Part shown: piece by piece, positions 31,601-43,975 of the stretch
Numbering within the stretch: the stretch's first letter is position 1
Layout of the letters: each line of letters starts with the position of its first letter
From: Climacium dendroides
Taxonomy: Eukaryota > Streptophyta > Bryopsida > Hypnales > Climaciaceae
Assembly: GCA_950106755.1 (NCBI GenBank)
Contig: OX467092.1
Span: forward strand, 10,602,001 to 10,666,000
DNA: 64,000 bases
Reading direction: 5' to 3'
The notes under the pieces: generated by a model
What the model was told of the DNA's origin: nothing
What the model saw: the letters and a program-made list of their open reading frames with translations, nothing else
Database searches by the model: none
Position numbers and translations under genes: made by a program

Positions 31601-34509
31601 GAAAATGAGTCATATAATTAGAGTAGTTTGTTGATAAATAGATAGTAGTAACTAAGGTGGAGGGACCTATTTGCGTTACTTGAAGCAACTTTATAGTCCA
31701 TGAGGTGAAAATCAATACAAGAAATTATTTTTAATATATAGGCAATCAAAAATGACGAGTTTTATTTTTTAAATTATAATTTTCAAAATATGAATGAATA
31801 TGCTATGAATTTTTCAAATTCAAATACATGGTGTACTCCAAGTCACTTTTTTGTATTCATGTATGCAAGATGTATATTTTAAACTTCCTTTATCTACATT
31901 GATTTTCAAGATTGGTTTAGAGTACAATGACAAGAATAGGTGCCTCCTCTTTACTTTGGAAAGCATTGAAGAGAATTGCCAACCCAAGCCTCCGTGGTCA
32001 ATTATTCCATTTATCTAATTGGATATATAATTTCTTGTGAAGGATTCTTTTGCTCAAATGCAATAGAAGATTGTTTGAAAGGGGTTTGGGGAGTAAGAGA
32101 AGATAGAAAGGGTCATTCTCAATACAAATTTGGGCAAGTCCATTCCAAATCAATTTCATGTTTTGATATTCATTTTAGATTGCATTTATACATTGTAAGG
32201 AGAAATTTGCCCACAATCAGTTTGACTAAAGTAGCAGCCTAAAGTGAATTCTTCTTCATTTTAGAGTGGATGAAATAGCTCAAATGCTCCTAGTTGATCT
32301 TGAGATAAAAATCCCTACATTTTAATTCTAGATGAATAATTGATACTTCATTTAAATTCTACATGTTTTGTCCCAATTCAAGAATGTAAATATCTTCATC
32401 TCTTTGGTGAAGATTGCAATGTATAGTTATGCATCCAAGTTTGTAGACTACCTAAAAATTTTGAAATAAAAGTCCTTGCCCTAATATACAATTGAATTTA
32501 TTCACTTTAGAAATGAATTTGGATTTCTTTTCTAAAATTGTCAATGGAATTTAATTTTGAGAATTTTACATTGAGAATATAGAGGATTATAAGCTCATGA
32601 ATTTTCAAAGACCAATAGATACATGGGTTTGGATATTGCATAGAATGATTTTGATTACATCCAATACTACGATTTATTTATTTATTTTAAAATCTAATTT
32701 TTTAATTTAAAAAAATACATGCATACATACATGTAATATAATAACAAGCATACGCAATTTGTATTTTCCAAGACATTAAATTACAAGATGTAAAAGTTCC
32801 TAGTCAAAGTGGCTCTATTAAAAAAATGAACAATAATTATGTTATTCACAATTAACAAAAGAAACCATGCAATCTGGTTTTACATACTAAATCCTTTCTA
32901 ATGACATTTTTTGTTCATTTAATCATTTATGTTGTAGAGTGTTATAAATAGCTAAATACTCAATAAGCTATAAATATAATTGTCATAAGACCATTGGTCT
33001 CTTAGGGTAGTGTCATTGGAGAAGGTTGAGCTAGTGCTTTGTTGGCAAATGAGCTAGTATGTGTTGAGAAAGCCTTAGGGTAAAAACAACATTTCATCAT
33101 GGATCTCTTAACCTTATAAGAATGTGCTCTACCACCAAGGTGGTTAATCAAAGATTATGAGATTTCATGATGAATAGAGGCAACTTATGTTTCTTCAATT
33201 TCTCTAAAAGACATCTCATTGGATAATTTCAATTCTTCACATCCTAACTAGATTAAACATCACCATTTTGACTTAGCAACCTAGCCCATGAGGACGCCTA
33301 CTCATATTCCTTTAGATTGGAGTTGGACTACCACACACTAATCTTGACTCTATTTCTTGTATCACCCAAAATAAATTCACTACTTTGAAGTCAAGCCAAG
33401 ATAATAACTCACTCAAAAACCATATATAAATTATAACTTAAAGCATCTCTACTCTTTCACAAAGAAACTACCTTGCCAAATGGCTTTCTGCAAGTTCAAC
33501 TATCCTTCTAAGCTCTACCAATAAAGTAGTTTTCTGCCCTTTCTCTCCTTATCTTTGCCAACTTTACATTCTCGTTGGTGAGAGTTGGTATAATTGTTAA
33601 ACATTTTAGAAAGTGTTAAACATAATTAGACAAGGAGAATCCAAGCCTAGTAAAGAGATGGAAGTGCTTGTTAAGATGGAAGGTTCAAGTCTTATTTACA
33701 AAGTTTGGCTGTTTTTTTTTCTTGGGTGTGTCTTTGATGGAGGAGATCTAGGAGGCTAATCTTGCTATAGACTGAGCCAATGATTCTAAATCTACTTTAT
33801 GGAATTTAGTACAATATGCTACCTTCAAGACAAATATGCATCAACTTTGGCTACCTTGAGAGTGAGTACTATTAAATTTTTTTTTAATGATTTTGCAAGT
33901 TGTAAAGGATTATTGGGAGTACTATAATACAAAATTGACAAAATAGATCTATGCTAATTCCAGTGTGGAGGAAGTTGCAAATTGGCTATTAAATCCTATT
34001 GTTTGTTACAACCTTGGCTAAAATCTAATTTTTTTCCAATGATTTTCTCAAATGTACATTGAGCTATTGAAAATTTTAAGTAACAATGGAACAAATTTAA
34101 ATCAATTCTGTGAATGCTAAATGCTGGACTTTGGGCTGGGCCTCTTCCCAATGAAAGTGTGGAGATGCTCTTAAAATTGAAAGAACTAAGGTAAACCAGC
34201 CCATTGCGGTCACATGACCCATTGCGGTCAACTAGGGAGTTTTTTTTTTTTTTCATTATGTGAAGTTTTGGCCTTAATGCATGTAAGAGATGACAGTCAT
34301 GGATTGATTAGTGACCTCAATAGTAGGCTTCAACTTTTCAGAGGGAATTCAATGTCCAAAATGACTTTTTAGTCCTTCCTTTTCAGAAAATATTCATAAC
34401 TACTTTGGGTGAGTGACATGAACATCATGAGTCAGATTTTGTTGGTGATGGGATGATCTACAGACTCTTTTGGGCTGAATACTTCAAAAATTCATAACAA
34501 ATTCATACT
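31601..34509. other. Gene-free AT-rich stretch
   Basis: No gene recognised. A tRNA-like phrase lies on the minus strand at about 33085-33150 (TGGTGGTAGAGCACATTC..., then a weak T-arm), too decayed to be a tRNA gene. The frames at 31976-32242 and 33996-34256 lack conserved features. Confidence 0.5.
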
Positions 34510-35130
34510 TTGTTGAAAAAATACAATTTCAATTGCTCTCACTATTTCTCACACTTGCCTATATGTGGGAAAAAAATTGAAAAATTTCAGCAACAACATG
34601 TGGCTGAACTCCTAATTCTGACCACAATAGGCACCTTATGTCCAGTGACAGTGTTAACACTTAAGTCAAGCAATAACCACACAAAGCAATCCTGCAATTT
34701 CTCACTGCAAACTATCACAATCCCCACAAGCCTTCATCACATCACAGTACGTTACTCCTCAATCAAACCGATGGCAAAGCCACCACCATCATCAGGATGT
34801 GCATTTTGAGCCACCACCACCACCACCGTGATCAGTACGTCTGGAGTAGTGCTTGAAAATGCTGCACCAATTACAGTATCCATTCCGCCAGGAAGAAAAA
34901 GCCACTCCTCAATCCTCATGCATTCCAGTACTGTTGCCAACACGAAATGACAGAGAGTTGTTCTGCTCTGCGTACAACCTTATTGACATCTTAAGGGAGG
35001 TGAATTCATTACCAACGCAGGACATAGATGCACCTGCTTGGGAGTACTTAATTGAGCGCCTCATAAAGAGGCCCGTTCAAACCTTCACGCGGGGAGCTGC
35101 GAGCCTGCGAGGTTGTTGACACCATGTCAG
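34510..35130. other. GC-richer block with unassigned open frames
   Basis: Base composition rises between about 34600 and 35130. Plus-strand frame 34853-35119 contains a protein-like stretch (RELFCSAYNLIDILREVN...DAPAWEYLIERL), and the minus strand at 34752-34943 reads GGMDTVIGAAFSSTTPD before a poly-Val run caused by a CCA repeat (34812-34829). Neither matches a family I know, and no splice pattern was found linking them to the peroxidase. One may be part of an unrecognised or decayed gene. Confidence 0.3.
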
Positions 35131-35394
35131 CCAGCATTCAATAACCATTTAAATTAGTGCAAGAGAGTGAAGAGACTCCGTGTTCCCAGTCTTTGAAGCT
35201 TGTCAGACTCCAGAACTCGGAGAAGCTTCTTACGATGATGCTGCTTCAACCGACTTAAGCGTAATAATAATTCTTACATTGTCAGGAACGAACTAAAGTC
35301 GGTTGATTGTGCATTCCATTGCAACTGGAGCTTCATAGTATCTCACACACTTGTGTAACTTATATGCATGCCGGGTCATGCATGATCCAGTTGC

Positions 35395-35933
35395 GGTTGC
35401 AAGGGCTCTTGAATTGCAGCAGCAGCAGCAGCAGCAGCAGAGCATGTTGAGGAATCAGATTGAGTGAGCTGAAAGAAAGAAAGAAAGAAAGAGAGTTGTC
35501 TTTGTGCGGCATTGTTGCAGAGGTGAGCGAGGTTTAGGGGTTGCAAGGCTAGGTCTCAAGATTGCACCGGCAGTTTATTTTGAGGAATGTATCGGACTGC
35601 ATGTGAGCTGAAAGAAAGACTGAGTTTGCTATATGTTGCATTGTTGCAGTTTTGAGCAAAGGGTTTGAGGGTTGCGAGCTAAGGCCTCCTGAGTTGCAGC
35701 ACCAGATCATGTTGCAATAAACAGACTGAGCTTTAAGAAAGAGTAAGTTTGCATTGCACAGCATTGTTGTAGTGGTGGCCGAAGTTTGGGACTGGGGGGA
35801 GTTGTGAGTGTGTGTGTGCGTGTCGTGGTGTAGGAGATAGAGTAGTGTTTTTTTTGTTCTTTTTTATTTGTTCTATTAGCACACAGAGAAACATTTCATT
35901 TCATTTCAAAGACGAAGCTAGAATAGTTTGAAG
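35395..35933 (+). promoter_or_regulatory. Peroxidase upstream region with three degenerate tandem repeats and microsatellites
   Basis: Three imperfect copies start with 'gctgaaagaaag' or 'gctttaagaaag' and continue through 'cattgttgcag..gtgagc.a.ggtttagggg', at about 35468-35560, 35608-35693 and 35730-35810. A (CAG)8-type run lies at 35417-35441 and a (GAAA)n run at about 35473-35495. A t-rich patch and tcatttcatttcaaag precede the ATG at 35934. Probable promoter and leader. Confidence 0.5.
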
Positions 35934-38041
35934 ATGGGGAGTTGGACGACATGGCTGGTGGTGGCGGCCATGGCGGTGGCGACATTGGAGACCCTGGTGC
36001 CAATGGTGCATGGGCAGCTTCAGCTTGGATACTATGAGGCGTTGGGGTGTGCGGGAGTGGAAGACAGAGTGAGAACGCTAGCGAGACGGAGCTTCGTGAC
36101 GGACGCGACGGCGAGCGCGTCTATGCTGCGTCTCGCTTTTCACGATTGTCAAGTCGGGCCCGTAAGTGTTGCAAACCTGCTCATTTCCCTGCACGTTCTA
36201 CTGCATGTTCATTTTTTGATCTCCCAACATCGTAACTTAAAAAGAAATTACGCAAGTCCAATTCCTATGTGTTCAAATCGACCCCGAAATCGGTTTTCCC
36301 GCTCAGATGTGGAACTGCATGAGCAACTTCGAATGACAGTGGGATATAATAACAACGAACACGTCGAAAGGCTTGGGACGACATGGAAATGTGTTCATGA
36401 AAAAAACAAGTAGTATGTTGTTTTGAAGAGGTCTACAGTGATGAAGTCTTTCGAAGCACCTGCTCCCTCTTCTAGTTTATTTCACATGTGCAAGACCCCA
36501 TGATTAGTTAGTATCACATATGCAAGACCCTGTTGAATCAAGAACATCAGGAAAACAGCATTGCCCGAAATCCGAGTACGGGGGAAAATCAAACTGTAGG
36601 GTGTACAGTGCACTTTGCCAAGTTCCTCTCATTTTGGATTTTGCCCTACATTGGAGATTCAAACAACATCCTGTTGCTGTTTTTCGAATGTAGTTTGAAA
36701 ATGAGGTGGGCATTAGTCTCACATAGGGGGGCCCATTTTAAAGAACAAACAATATCCTGCTGTTCTGTTTTGGATGTGGTTTCAAAATGGGGTCAACATC
36801 AGGGAAAGTCTCACACAAATTCTCAAGATCAAACAACATCCTCCAGTCGTTTTTTGAATGTAAATTAATTGATATTAGGGTAAGTATCAGTGAAATCTCA
36901 AGCAGGGATGGGAATTGCATTAGTGTGGTCACGGAGTGATTCTAAAGATCAAATAACATCCTGCTGTTATTCTTCTTGACGACTTTAGCTATTTTAGTAT
37001 GAAAAAATGGGATTAGCATCAATGAAATCTCACGCATGACTCCATTCTCAAGAACACGCACAACCAACATCCTGCTGTCGTTCTTCGAATGTAGTTTGAA
37101 GACGGGGTTAGCATTACTGAAGTCTCACACAGGGATGTGGTTTGCAATAGTGAAGTCTCACACAGTAATTCTCAAGAAAGCAACCATCATCCTCTTGATC
37201 ATGTTCTTCGACTGTTCTTTCGAAATGTTCTTAGCTTTCCTGAAGTCGATCTCAGCTACACACGTACGGAATTCTCACGTGGACTCTCCTTGTCTCCACT
37301 TGCTTGCAGGGCGGCTGCGACGCTTCCATCATGATCCAAGGCCCCGGCCGCGAGATGTCCTCCGACTCCAACTTCGGCGTCCGCCGCCTCGACATCATCA
37401 ACTCCATCAAATCCGACTTGGAAGATCTCTGCCCCCTCACCGTCTCCTGTGCCGACATCATCGCGCTCACCGGCCGGGAAGCGGTCTCCTACAGCGGCGG
37501 CCCCACCATCCAAATCCCCCTCGGCCGACGCGACGTCGTCACTTCCACTTCCTCCGCCGCCGACAGATCTCTCCCCCCGGCAGCTTCCACAGTTGACCGC
37601 GTCTTGTCTCTGTTCTCCTCCTTCGGCATGACGCCTCAAGAGTCTGTCGCCATCCTTGGAGCACACTCTATCGGTGTGGGTCACTGCAAAAACATCCAAG
37701 ACAGGCTGCAATCGGACTCCCCCACGGCACCGAGTAGCTTGCTGTTCAGAACGCAGCTCAGAGCGGCATGTGCTGTGAATGTGTTTGACATTGCGGTGCT
37801 GGTTAACGATGGGAGCCAGTTCACGTTTGATAATCAGTATTATAAAGATCTTCAGAATGGGAGGGGGCTGTTGACGGTGGATACGTTGGTGAGTACTGAT
37901 GCGAGGACCGCGCCGATTGTGGGGCTATTCGCGGAGAATCAAGGGGCGTTTTTTGAAGCGTTTCAATCGGCGTATGTGAAGCTGACGAGTCGGGCGTTGA
38001 CGGGGAATCAAGGGACTGTGAGAAGCTCATGTGGACTGTGA
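35934..38041 (+). CDS. Class III secretory plant peroxidase, 2 exons
   Basis: Exon 1, 35934-36161 (76 codons), and exon 2, 37310-38041 (243 codons plus TGA), are joined in phase 0 by CCC|gtaagt and ttgcag|GGC across a 1148-base intron; total 319 residues. A signal peptide (about 1-27) leads to secretion. Catalytic distal Arg66 and His70 lie in MLRLAFHDC; the proximal heme His195 is in LGAHSIGVGHC; the FDNQYY stretch is at 249-254. All eight disulfide cysteines are present (39, 72, 79, 117, 123, 202, 230, 317). The family uses hydrogen peroxide to oxidise phenolics in cell wall or vacuole. Odd points: the loop between Cys72 and Cys79 has six residues (QVGPGG) where four are usual, right at the exon junction and next to the distal calcium site; and TVDTLVSTD stands where SDQxLxxD is common. 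The gene is GC-rich compared with its flanks. Confidence 0.93.
36640..37240. repeat. Degenerate tandem repeats inside the peroxidase intron
   Basis: About six copies of a block of 80-120 bases, centred on 'caaacaacatcctgctgtt.tttcgaatgtagtttgaaaatggg' followed by 'gcatta.tgaagtctcacacaggg' and 'attctcaaga'. Copies are seen near 36660, 36745, 36833, 36949, 37063 and 37181, increasingly mixed. No coding function. Confidence 0.7.
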
Positions 38042-39754
38042 GGGAGGAGAAGAAGAGGATGGAAATGGAGAAGCCTGATAAATATTTTTTTATGATTGTT
38101 TTTTGGGGAGTTGTTTGGTGCGAGTGGGTTCAATCTGGTTGTTCGTTCGTATCTGAAATAAGGTTTGTCAGATAAGTTGACTGAAAGCTTTTGATGAAGT
38201 TGAAGCCTCTGCCAAGTAATTGGAGCTAGATAGCTATCTAGCAGTGATGGAAAATGGTTTATGTATTATTGCGCAATTTGTGATTGCTGCATTAATTTGC
38301 AGTGAGGAGTTTTGGCATTCTAGTTAGATAGATAGGGATTGCTATTTGCAAAGGACGAGACGAGTGGAGTGATAAAAATGAAAGCCGTTGAGATGAGAGT
38401 GGTAGCTGCCCTTCTTGGTTTTGAATGTCGTTGAGATGAGTGATGATCGACATGCAGTAGCCCATCAGGGATTCGATCTGGAGAGGGATTCAACCCTCTG
38501 GTATAGGAAGGATGGTGGTAGTGTTGCAATTTATGATTTGTCCACGAGTTTGTAGTTTCTCGTCTGTAATGATTTTTGCTCATAACATTTTATTCAGCAA
38601 TGGTGCTGGGGTGTCATTTCTGTTGGCCAATACTTCAACGTAGATGAAAGATTAAATTGGATTACACCCTGCTAGTACGGGTTCTCTCTTGAATTTCCTT
38701 CTTTGATGTATTGCGTTGGCTACGTTATGCCCCGGTTTGTTTTGCGTTCCTGTCACTACTTGGATTTTCAGCACATGAGATCGAATTGTAGGATATCATG
38801 TCTCTTGGATTACCGGTATACCTTAGGGAAATTTCATACTGTGCTCTATGCTGGCATTTACAACAATATTCAAATTGGATTGTGTTGAGTGAACAATAGA
38901 ACTGAGAAGGGTGATTGAAGTTTGTTGCTCTCTGTTTGAAGCTTGAGGTGAAGAGTCTCAACTCTAGGATAGCTATTCTACCTGTAGCCATTTTATTGTG
39001 GGAGAACTTGCCTAAGAATGTCATGCCGGTGATCATGTTACTCAATTGAATCTTTGGTAATGAAATCCAATTCAATATTGCTCAACTGCCCCTCCAAGAG
39101 TTTGCTGAAAATTCACGAGGGAATTGTCATATATAATAGAAAGTCTTGTTGATGGCAAACGCTTTTTTTACTGTAAACTTGTGTTGGCCGCATGCTATTG
39201 CTTTATATTTGGAGGGACATCAAGACAAGTCAGAACTCGCGACATAACGCCAAACAAAAACAAAACGCTGGTTGATGGTAGTCAGTTAAAGTCGGTGTTG
39301 TCTTGTGTGAGATGGTCCTCGAGTGATTCTGGAGAGGAATTCAGCCGTAAACTATGATAGAGTGCGATGATAGTTTGCAATTTATGAGTATTTCACAGAT
39401 GATTCTCTTCCCGACATCTGGAGTGATCTGCTGTGCTCGGTTGCTCACCGATCGCCATGCCAGTGCTGCACATTCAGTTGTATTGAATCCGTGGTAATGA
39501 ATTCAATGCAATATGTGGTTGTGGCTTTGGCGCCTCTCTCTTGAATCTTCAGTAGCTGAAAGTTTATCACATGAACACATTGAATGACCACAGCTGTGCT
39601 CTGCTCGAAATGATCTCGTTCATCTGGAGTGGGATTCATTAGAAATGATTTTGTCAGAAATGATTTTCTTAAGCCCGGGAAGGGAGTTATGAGAACTGAT
39701 GGTGTCAGGGCTTTGAAAGAGTCAATTGAAAGTGCATTTGCATGCGCTTCCTAT
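38042..39754. other. 3' flank of the peroxidase gene, gene-free
   Basis: Untranslated region then intergenic DNA of intermediate composition. Frames at 38320-38583 (-) and 38725-39075 (-) look like chance. I recognise nothing further. Confidence 0.45.
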
Positions 39755-40095
39755 TAGGGTAGAACCACCCATAAGGTAACACGCTCTAAAATTGCACAGG
39801 CTCTGAAACCGCCCACATCCTCACCGCCCACATCCTCACCGCCCACATCCTCACCGCCCACATCCTCAAATGTACACAGTGTACATGTGCTTTTTCAAAG
39901 CCTGCAGCAATGTACAAACAGTGTACATTTTAGGAGGTGGGCAATTTTAGAGCCCTATGCCATTTCAACTTCAAAATTTCATAACTAATTTCACAAAGCT
40001 CAAAAAAAAAATGAAATGACTTGAATTAGATGCCAATTCCACTTGCCTTTCAAGGAAAATTTACTGAAAATTGTTTCAAAAAGCTTTGCCTCCCC
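39755..40095 (+). repeat. Dispersed repeat P with hairpin block and a 4x15-base array
   Basis: Starts 'ctattagggtagaaccacccataaggta'. Four copies of the 15-mer ccgcccacatcctca (39809-39868) replace the single copy seen in sister repeats. The hairpin (aaatgtacacagtgtacat...tgtacattttaggaggtgggc) and the shared 'aacttcaaaatttcataactaat' part follow. Confidence 0.75.
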
Positions 40096-40560
40096 AAAAT
40101 TCAATTCCATCTCTTAGATGGGTGTCAGTTTCAGCTCTCAGGTAGGAATTCAATTTCAACTCTTGGGTGGGTGTTAATTTCAACTCTTGGGTGGGTGTTA
40201 GTTTTAGCTCTTAGGTGAGTGGGTTTCAACTCTTACGTAGAAATTCAATTTCAGCTCTTAGGTGAGTGGGTTGAAAGGTGAGTGGGTTTCAACTCTTACG
40301 TAGAAATTCAATTTCAGCCCTTAGGTGAGTGGGTTGAAAGGTGAGTGGGTTTCAACTCTTACGTAGGAATTCAATTTCAGCTCTTAGGTGAGTGGGTTTC
40401 AACTCTTAGGTAGATGGGTTTCAACTTTCAACCCTTATGTAGGAATTCAATTTCAACTCTTAGGTGGGTGTTAATTTTAGTTCTTAGATGGGCGATTTCT
40501 AAACCTATTACTTCAACTCTTAGGTGGGCGTTAGTTTCAGCTCTTAGATGGATGGTTTTT
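40096..40560. repeat. Minisatellite of ~24-30-base 'tcttaggtgggtg..tttcaactc' units
   Basis: Runs of 'aattcaatttcagctcttaggtgagtgggtttcaactcttacgtag' and variants, some 15 half-units in higher-order blocks of about 52-60 bases. It appears to be an expansion of the tail of repeat P, which elsewhere has one such unit (e.g. 56300-56330). Not coding. Confidence 0.8.
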
Positions 40561-40584
40561 TTAACCTATTACCTTAGCCGATTA

Positions 40585-41095
40585 GCTGACCACTTAAGCA
40601 ATTCCCCACATGTTTTGGAATAGTAGAAGACAATGTAAATTTTCTTCCATCTAGAAAGATAGAAAGTAATGATGGGCATTGCCAGTTTTTGTGATTTTTT
40701 TTTCCTTGGATTCAAATTACTATGAGTTTTGGAAGCCCAAAGTTGGCTTGAACCCATACCCATTGTGCAAACTTTTCCAATTCCAATTATTCAAGAATTA
40801 CTTTCCTGGTCACTACTTCCTACTTTCTTGCTCATGACATTGGGACATGCATCATGACCTTATTAGTTCCAATCTTGAAAAGGAAAAAAAAAAAACATTC
40901 CAAGCTTGGGTTGGAAATAGCTACACCCTATATGTTGGTTATGGATCATTGGTTGGGAATGGGTGGTTTTACTATATATAAATTTCAAATTCTAATTATG
41001 TACTACCTTTCTTGCACCGTACATGTTGGTTACAGATCATTGGTTGGAAATGGGTGGTTCTACCATATATAAATTTCAAGCTCTAATTATGTACC
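40585..41095 (+). repeat. Dispersed repeat Q, with an ~81-base terminal duplication
   Basis: Second copy of the Q repeat of 31225-31600. Its end is duplicated in tandem: 'atgttggtta.ggatcattggttgg.aatgggtggtt.tac.atatataaatttcaa..tctaattatgtac' at about 40938-41010 and 41019-41093. Confidence 0.7.
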
Positions 41096-42690
41096 TCTCT
41101 TTTTGAAAACTCTATGTGTTTTCCTTTTTAAATCACCTATGTTTCTTCTATAAAATGCAAAGAAGGAATATCATTCAGAAGTTAGAAATACATTTGGAGG
41201 GCCACTATATTAGTTAGACTAAGAATATTCTAAGGATTTGAGCATGATCTCCATTGTTAAATAATCTAAATTTTTATTGGCAATCAAACTAAGGAGAGTG
41301 ATAAATTTTTTTAACATTTGTTTAGGTGGAATAAATTTGATAAGTTTTTTAATATTTATTTAGGTGGAATAAATTGTGAATATTTAAGTTCTTCATAATA
41401 GGTGTTATGAAAATCTCTCATAGGTTTTAATGTGTATCAAATCTACATTTCAAAAGCCCATTTTGCTATTTGGGTGAAATTAAGTGTAGTTATTTTAGAA
41501 GAATTAGAAAGATTGAGCTATTTCTATATTTTTTAGACACTCTTCAAATATCTAGGCAATTGAAAGACAACTAACATTAGGGGAGATTTGGGGCTTGTGG
41601 AGGGCTATGAGTTCCTAGGGCTCCTAGATATCTGAGAATTGCACAACAACAACAGTATGATATGGTTGAGAGACTATCATGCCATATAATTTTTTAAAAT
41701 TTTTTAAAATTAAATTAAATTTGTTTAAAAAAAATTTTGACAACGAATTCTTTAACTTCTGAGAGAATAATAAAAGAAACGAGCCTGAAACGGCCCTTTC
41801 ACCACCACCCCAAAATCCTCTAATGGATACAACTACTTAGAATGGCCATCTTCAAACATTGCCAAAACCAATTGAGGAATTAGATTTTTCAACAAATTTT
41901 GGACATCTTGAAGTAAAAGTAACACACTTATATAAATTGATTTAAAAAAAATTTAAACTATATAACTATCTCTCTTTTCTGTATATCAATAGTTACTAAA
42001 GTGTTTGGGAATTACTAAATTTTTCGGGGGTTGTACATCATGTTTCAAACATCTCTAATTTTCCACAATAATTCTTTTAATTTTTTGGTCCCTTTAATAC
42101 TCCTATTCACTGTAATTATAAAAGAACCTTTTACTCAAGTAAATTCTTTTCATAGATTTTTGGGTGAGTAATGAAGATTCTTTTTTTTAAATTTTGGTAA
42201 ATTTTTTATTGAATGAAATATTACTAACTAAAATATGACTTACAAATTTTAGAGTTTCTTGTAATTCATTTCAAAAAAACTCCAAAAGTTGTGAAAGAGT
42301 GAAAAGTTTATAAAATGTTTATATATTATTCTAGTACTTTTCATGATTTTTTGGAGATTTTTGGAGTGGAAACTCAAAATTTTGGAATCATATTTAAGTC
42401 AATTATATTTCACTCAATGAAATTTAAAGTTTGTGAAATTCTTATCAAAAAATTCTAAAAAGAATTCCTATTCTACTTGCTAAAAATATCAAAAATGAAA
42501 TTTAATTTAAAAATTTGTTTTATGCAAGTGTGTTACTTATATCCCAACATATCCAAATCTTTAATAGAGGTTGAGTATTTATTGTTCCCCTGGATTGTCA
42601 ACTAGGTGTAGTCCTAGATTTTTCCAAGGCTTTGTAGAAGTAGAACCAATGTATTACTATTTCTTAAGCATCTATATTATAGTAAATACA
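41096..42690. other. Gene-free AT-rich stretch
   Basis: No gene and no bounded element recognised. Confidence 0.5.
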
Positions 42691-43319
42691 TAACATAAAC
42701 TATCCTATTCCAAACCAAATGGGAGCAAGTCCATTGTGGGCTAAATGATGTGAGTGGTGTACATTTCAAAACTTGAAAGTATACTACTAACATATATAAT
42801 TTAGCCCATAATGGGCTTGCTCTCATTTGGTTTGTAATGGGATCACTACAACAATGGCAGTGTTTTATGACTGCAAAATTATGACTGAGGATGACTGGCG
42901 ACTGCTTGCAGTTATATTCTTGAAGGCCAACACTTTAGGGAGAAATATGACTACAAAATATGACTGCCAGTTATTTTTACGCCTTGTACTTCACAAGCGT
43001 ATACTATACGGCCATTAGGAATACCAAAGTACTTCATAGGGAATATAGAGAACATGTTTGGGAACGTTGGGAACATGTTTGGGAACATTGAGTCATATTA
43101 TCACTAATATTTTCATATAATAGTGATTTTTTTTGTTTTGGGCAATTCCAAAAAAATATAGAGAAGTCATTGTTTAAAATTTTGAAATCCTAGTCACCTA
43201 CTTTTTTGGATTTTGAATCCTAGTCACTATTTTTTTAGGGTTTTGATACCCTAGCCGCCACTTTTTAGGGTTTTGAAACCGTAGCCGTCACTTCTTATGG
43301 CTCTTCTTCCTTACTTTTT

Positions 43320-43790
43320 ATTGTCTCTTAGCTCTCACTTGTTGTTGCTTTTTGTTGCATCTTAACTCTTGTTTCTTGTTGCTCTCTAGTTCATGCTTCT
43401 TGTTTCTTATTGTTGCATCTAAATTCTTTCTTTCTCTTGCATTTGAATTCTTTTTTCTTCCTAGTTCTTGTTTTTTTGTTTCCTCTTGTTTTGTAGTTCT
43501 TGCTTCTTATTTCTTCTTGTTGCATCTATACTCTCATTTCTTGTTGTTTCTTGTCATGTCTTAGTTGGTGCTTCTTGTTTCTTCTTGTATCTTAGTTTTT
43601 TTATTTTATTTGTTCTTATCTCTTAATTGTTGCCTCATATTGTGTCTTAGTTGTTGTTTCTTGTTTTGTGTTGCTTCTTGTTTCTTATTGTATCTTAGTT
43701 GTTGCTTAGTTGTTGCTTCTTATTCCTTATTGCATTTTAACTTTTGATTCTTGTTATCTCTTAGTACTTATATTTTTTTTCTTGTTTCCT
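43320..43790. repeat. Pyrimidine-rich degenerate repeat inside the CACTA element
   Basis: Many imperfect copies of 'tcttgttgcttcttagtt' on the plus strand. This strong strand asymmetry gives rise to long but meaningless open frames. Confidence 0.75.
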
Positions 43791-43975
43791 CCATCATCAA
43801 TCTTATTCTTCCTATCTTAAACTTGAGCTACATATTTTGTATTGATTGTAAATCTTTGAAGGTTAGGCTTTGTTGTTCAATCACTAAAAACTAACCTCTC
43901 ATTTCTTTGATTGTATATGCATGCATCAAAAGTTGAAACAAAGACATTGGAAGCTACTTGCAACTTCATGAAGCC

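Noticed and set aside
33085..33150. tRNA gene
   Set aside because: Only D-arm-like text is present; the acceptor and T arms do not pair.
37256..37711. 151-codon minus-strand frame
   Set aside because: Shadow of peroxidase exon 2, caused by its high GC content.
43352..43747. Hydrophobic open frames suggesting membrane peptides
   Set aside because: They are pure products of a pyrimidine-rich repeat (Phe/Leu/Ser/Cys only).
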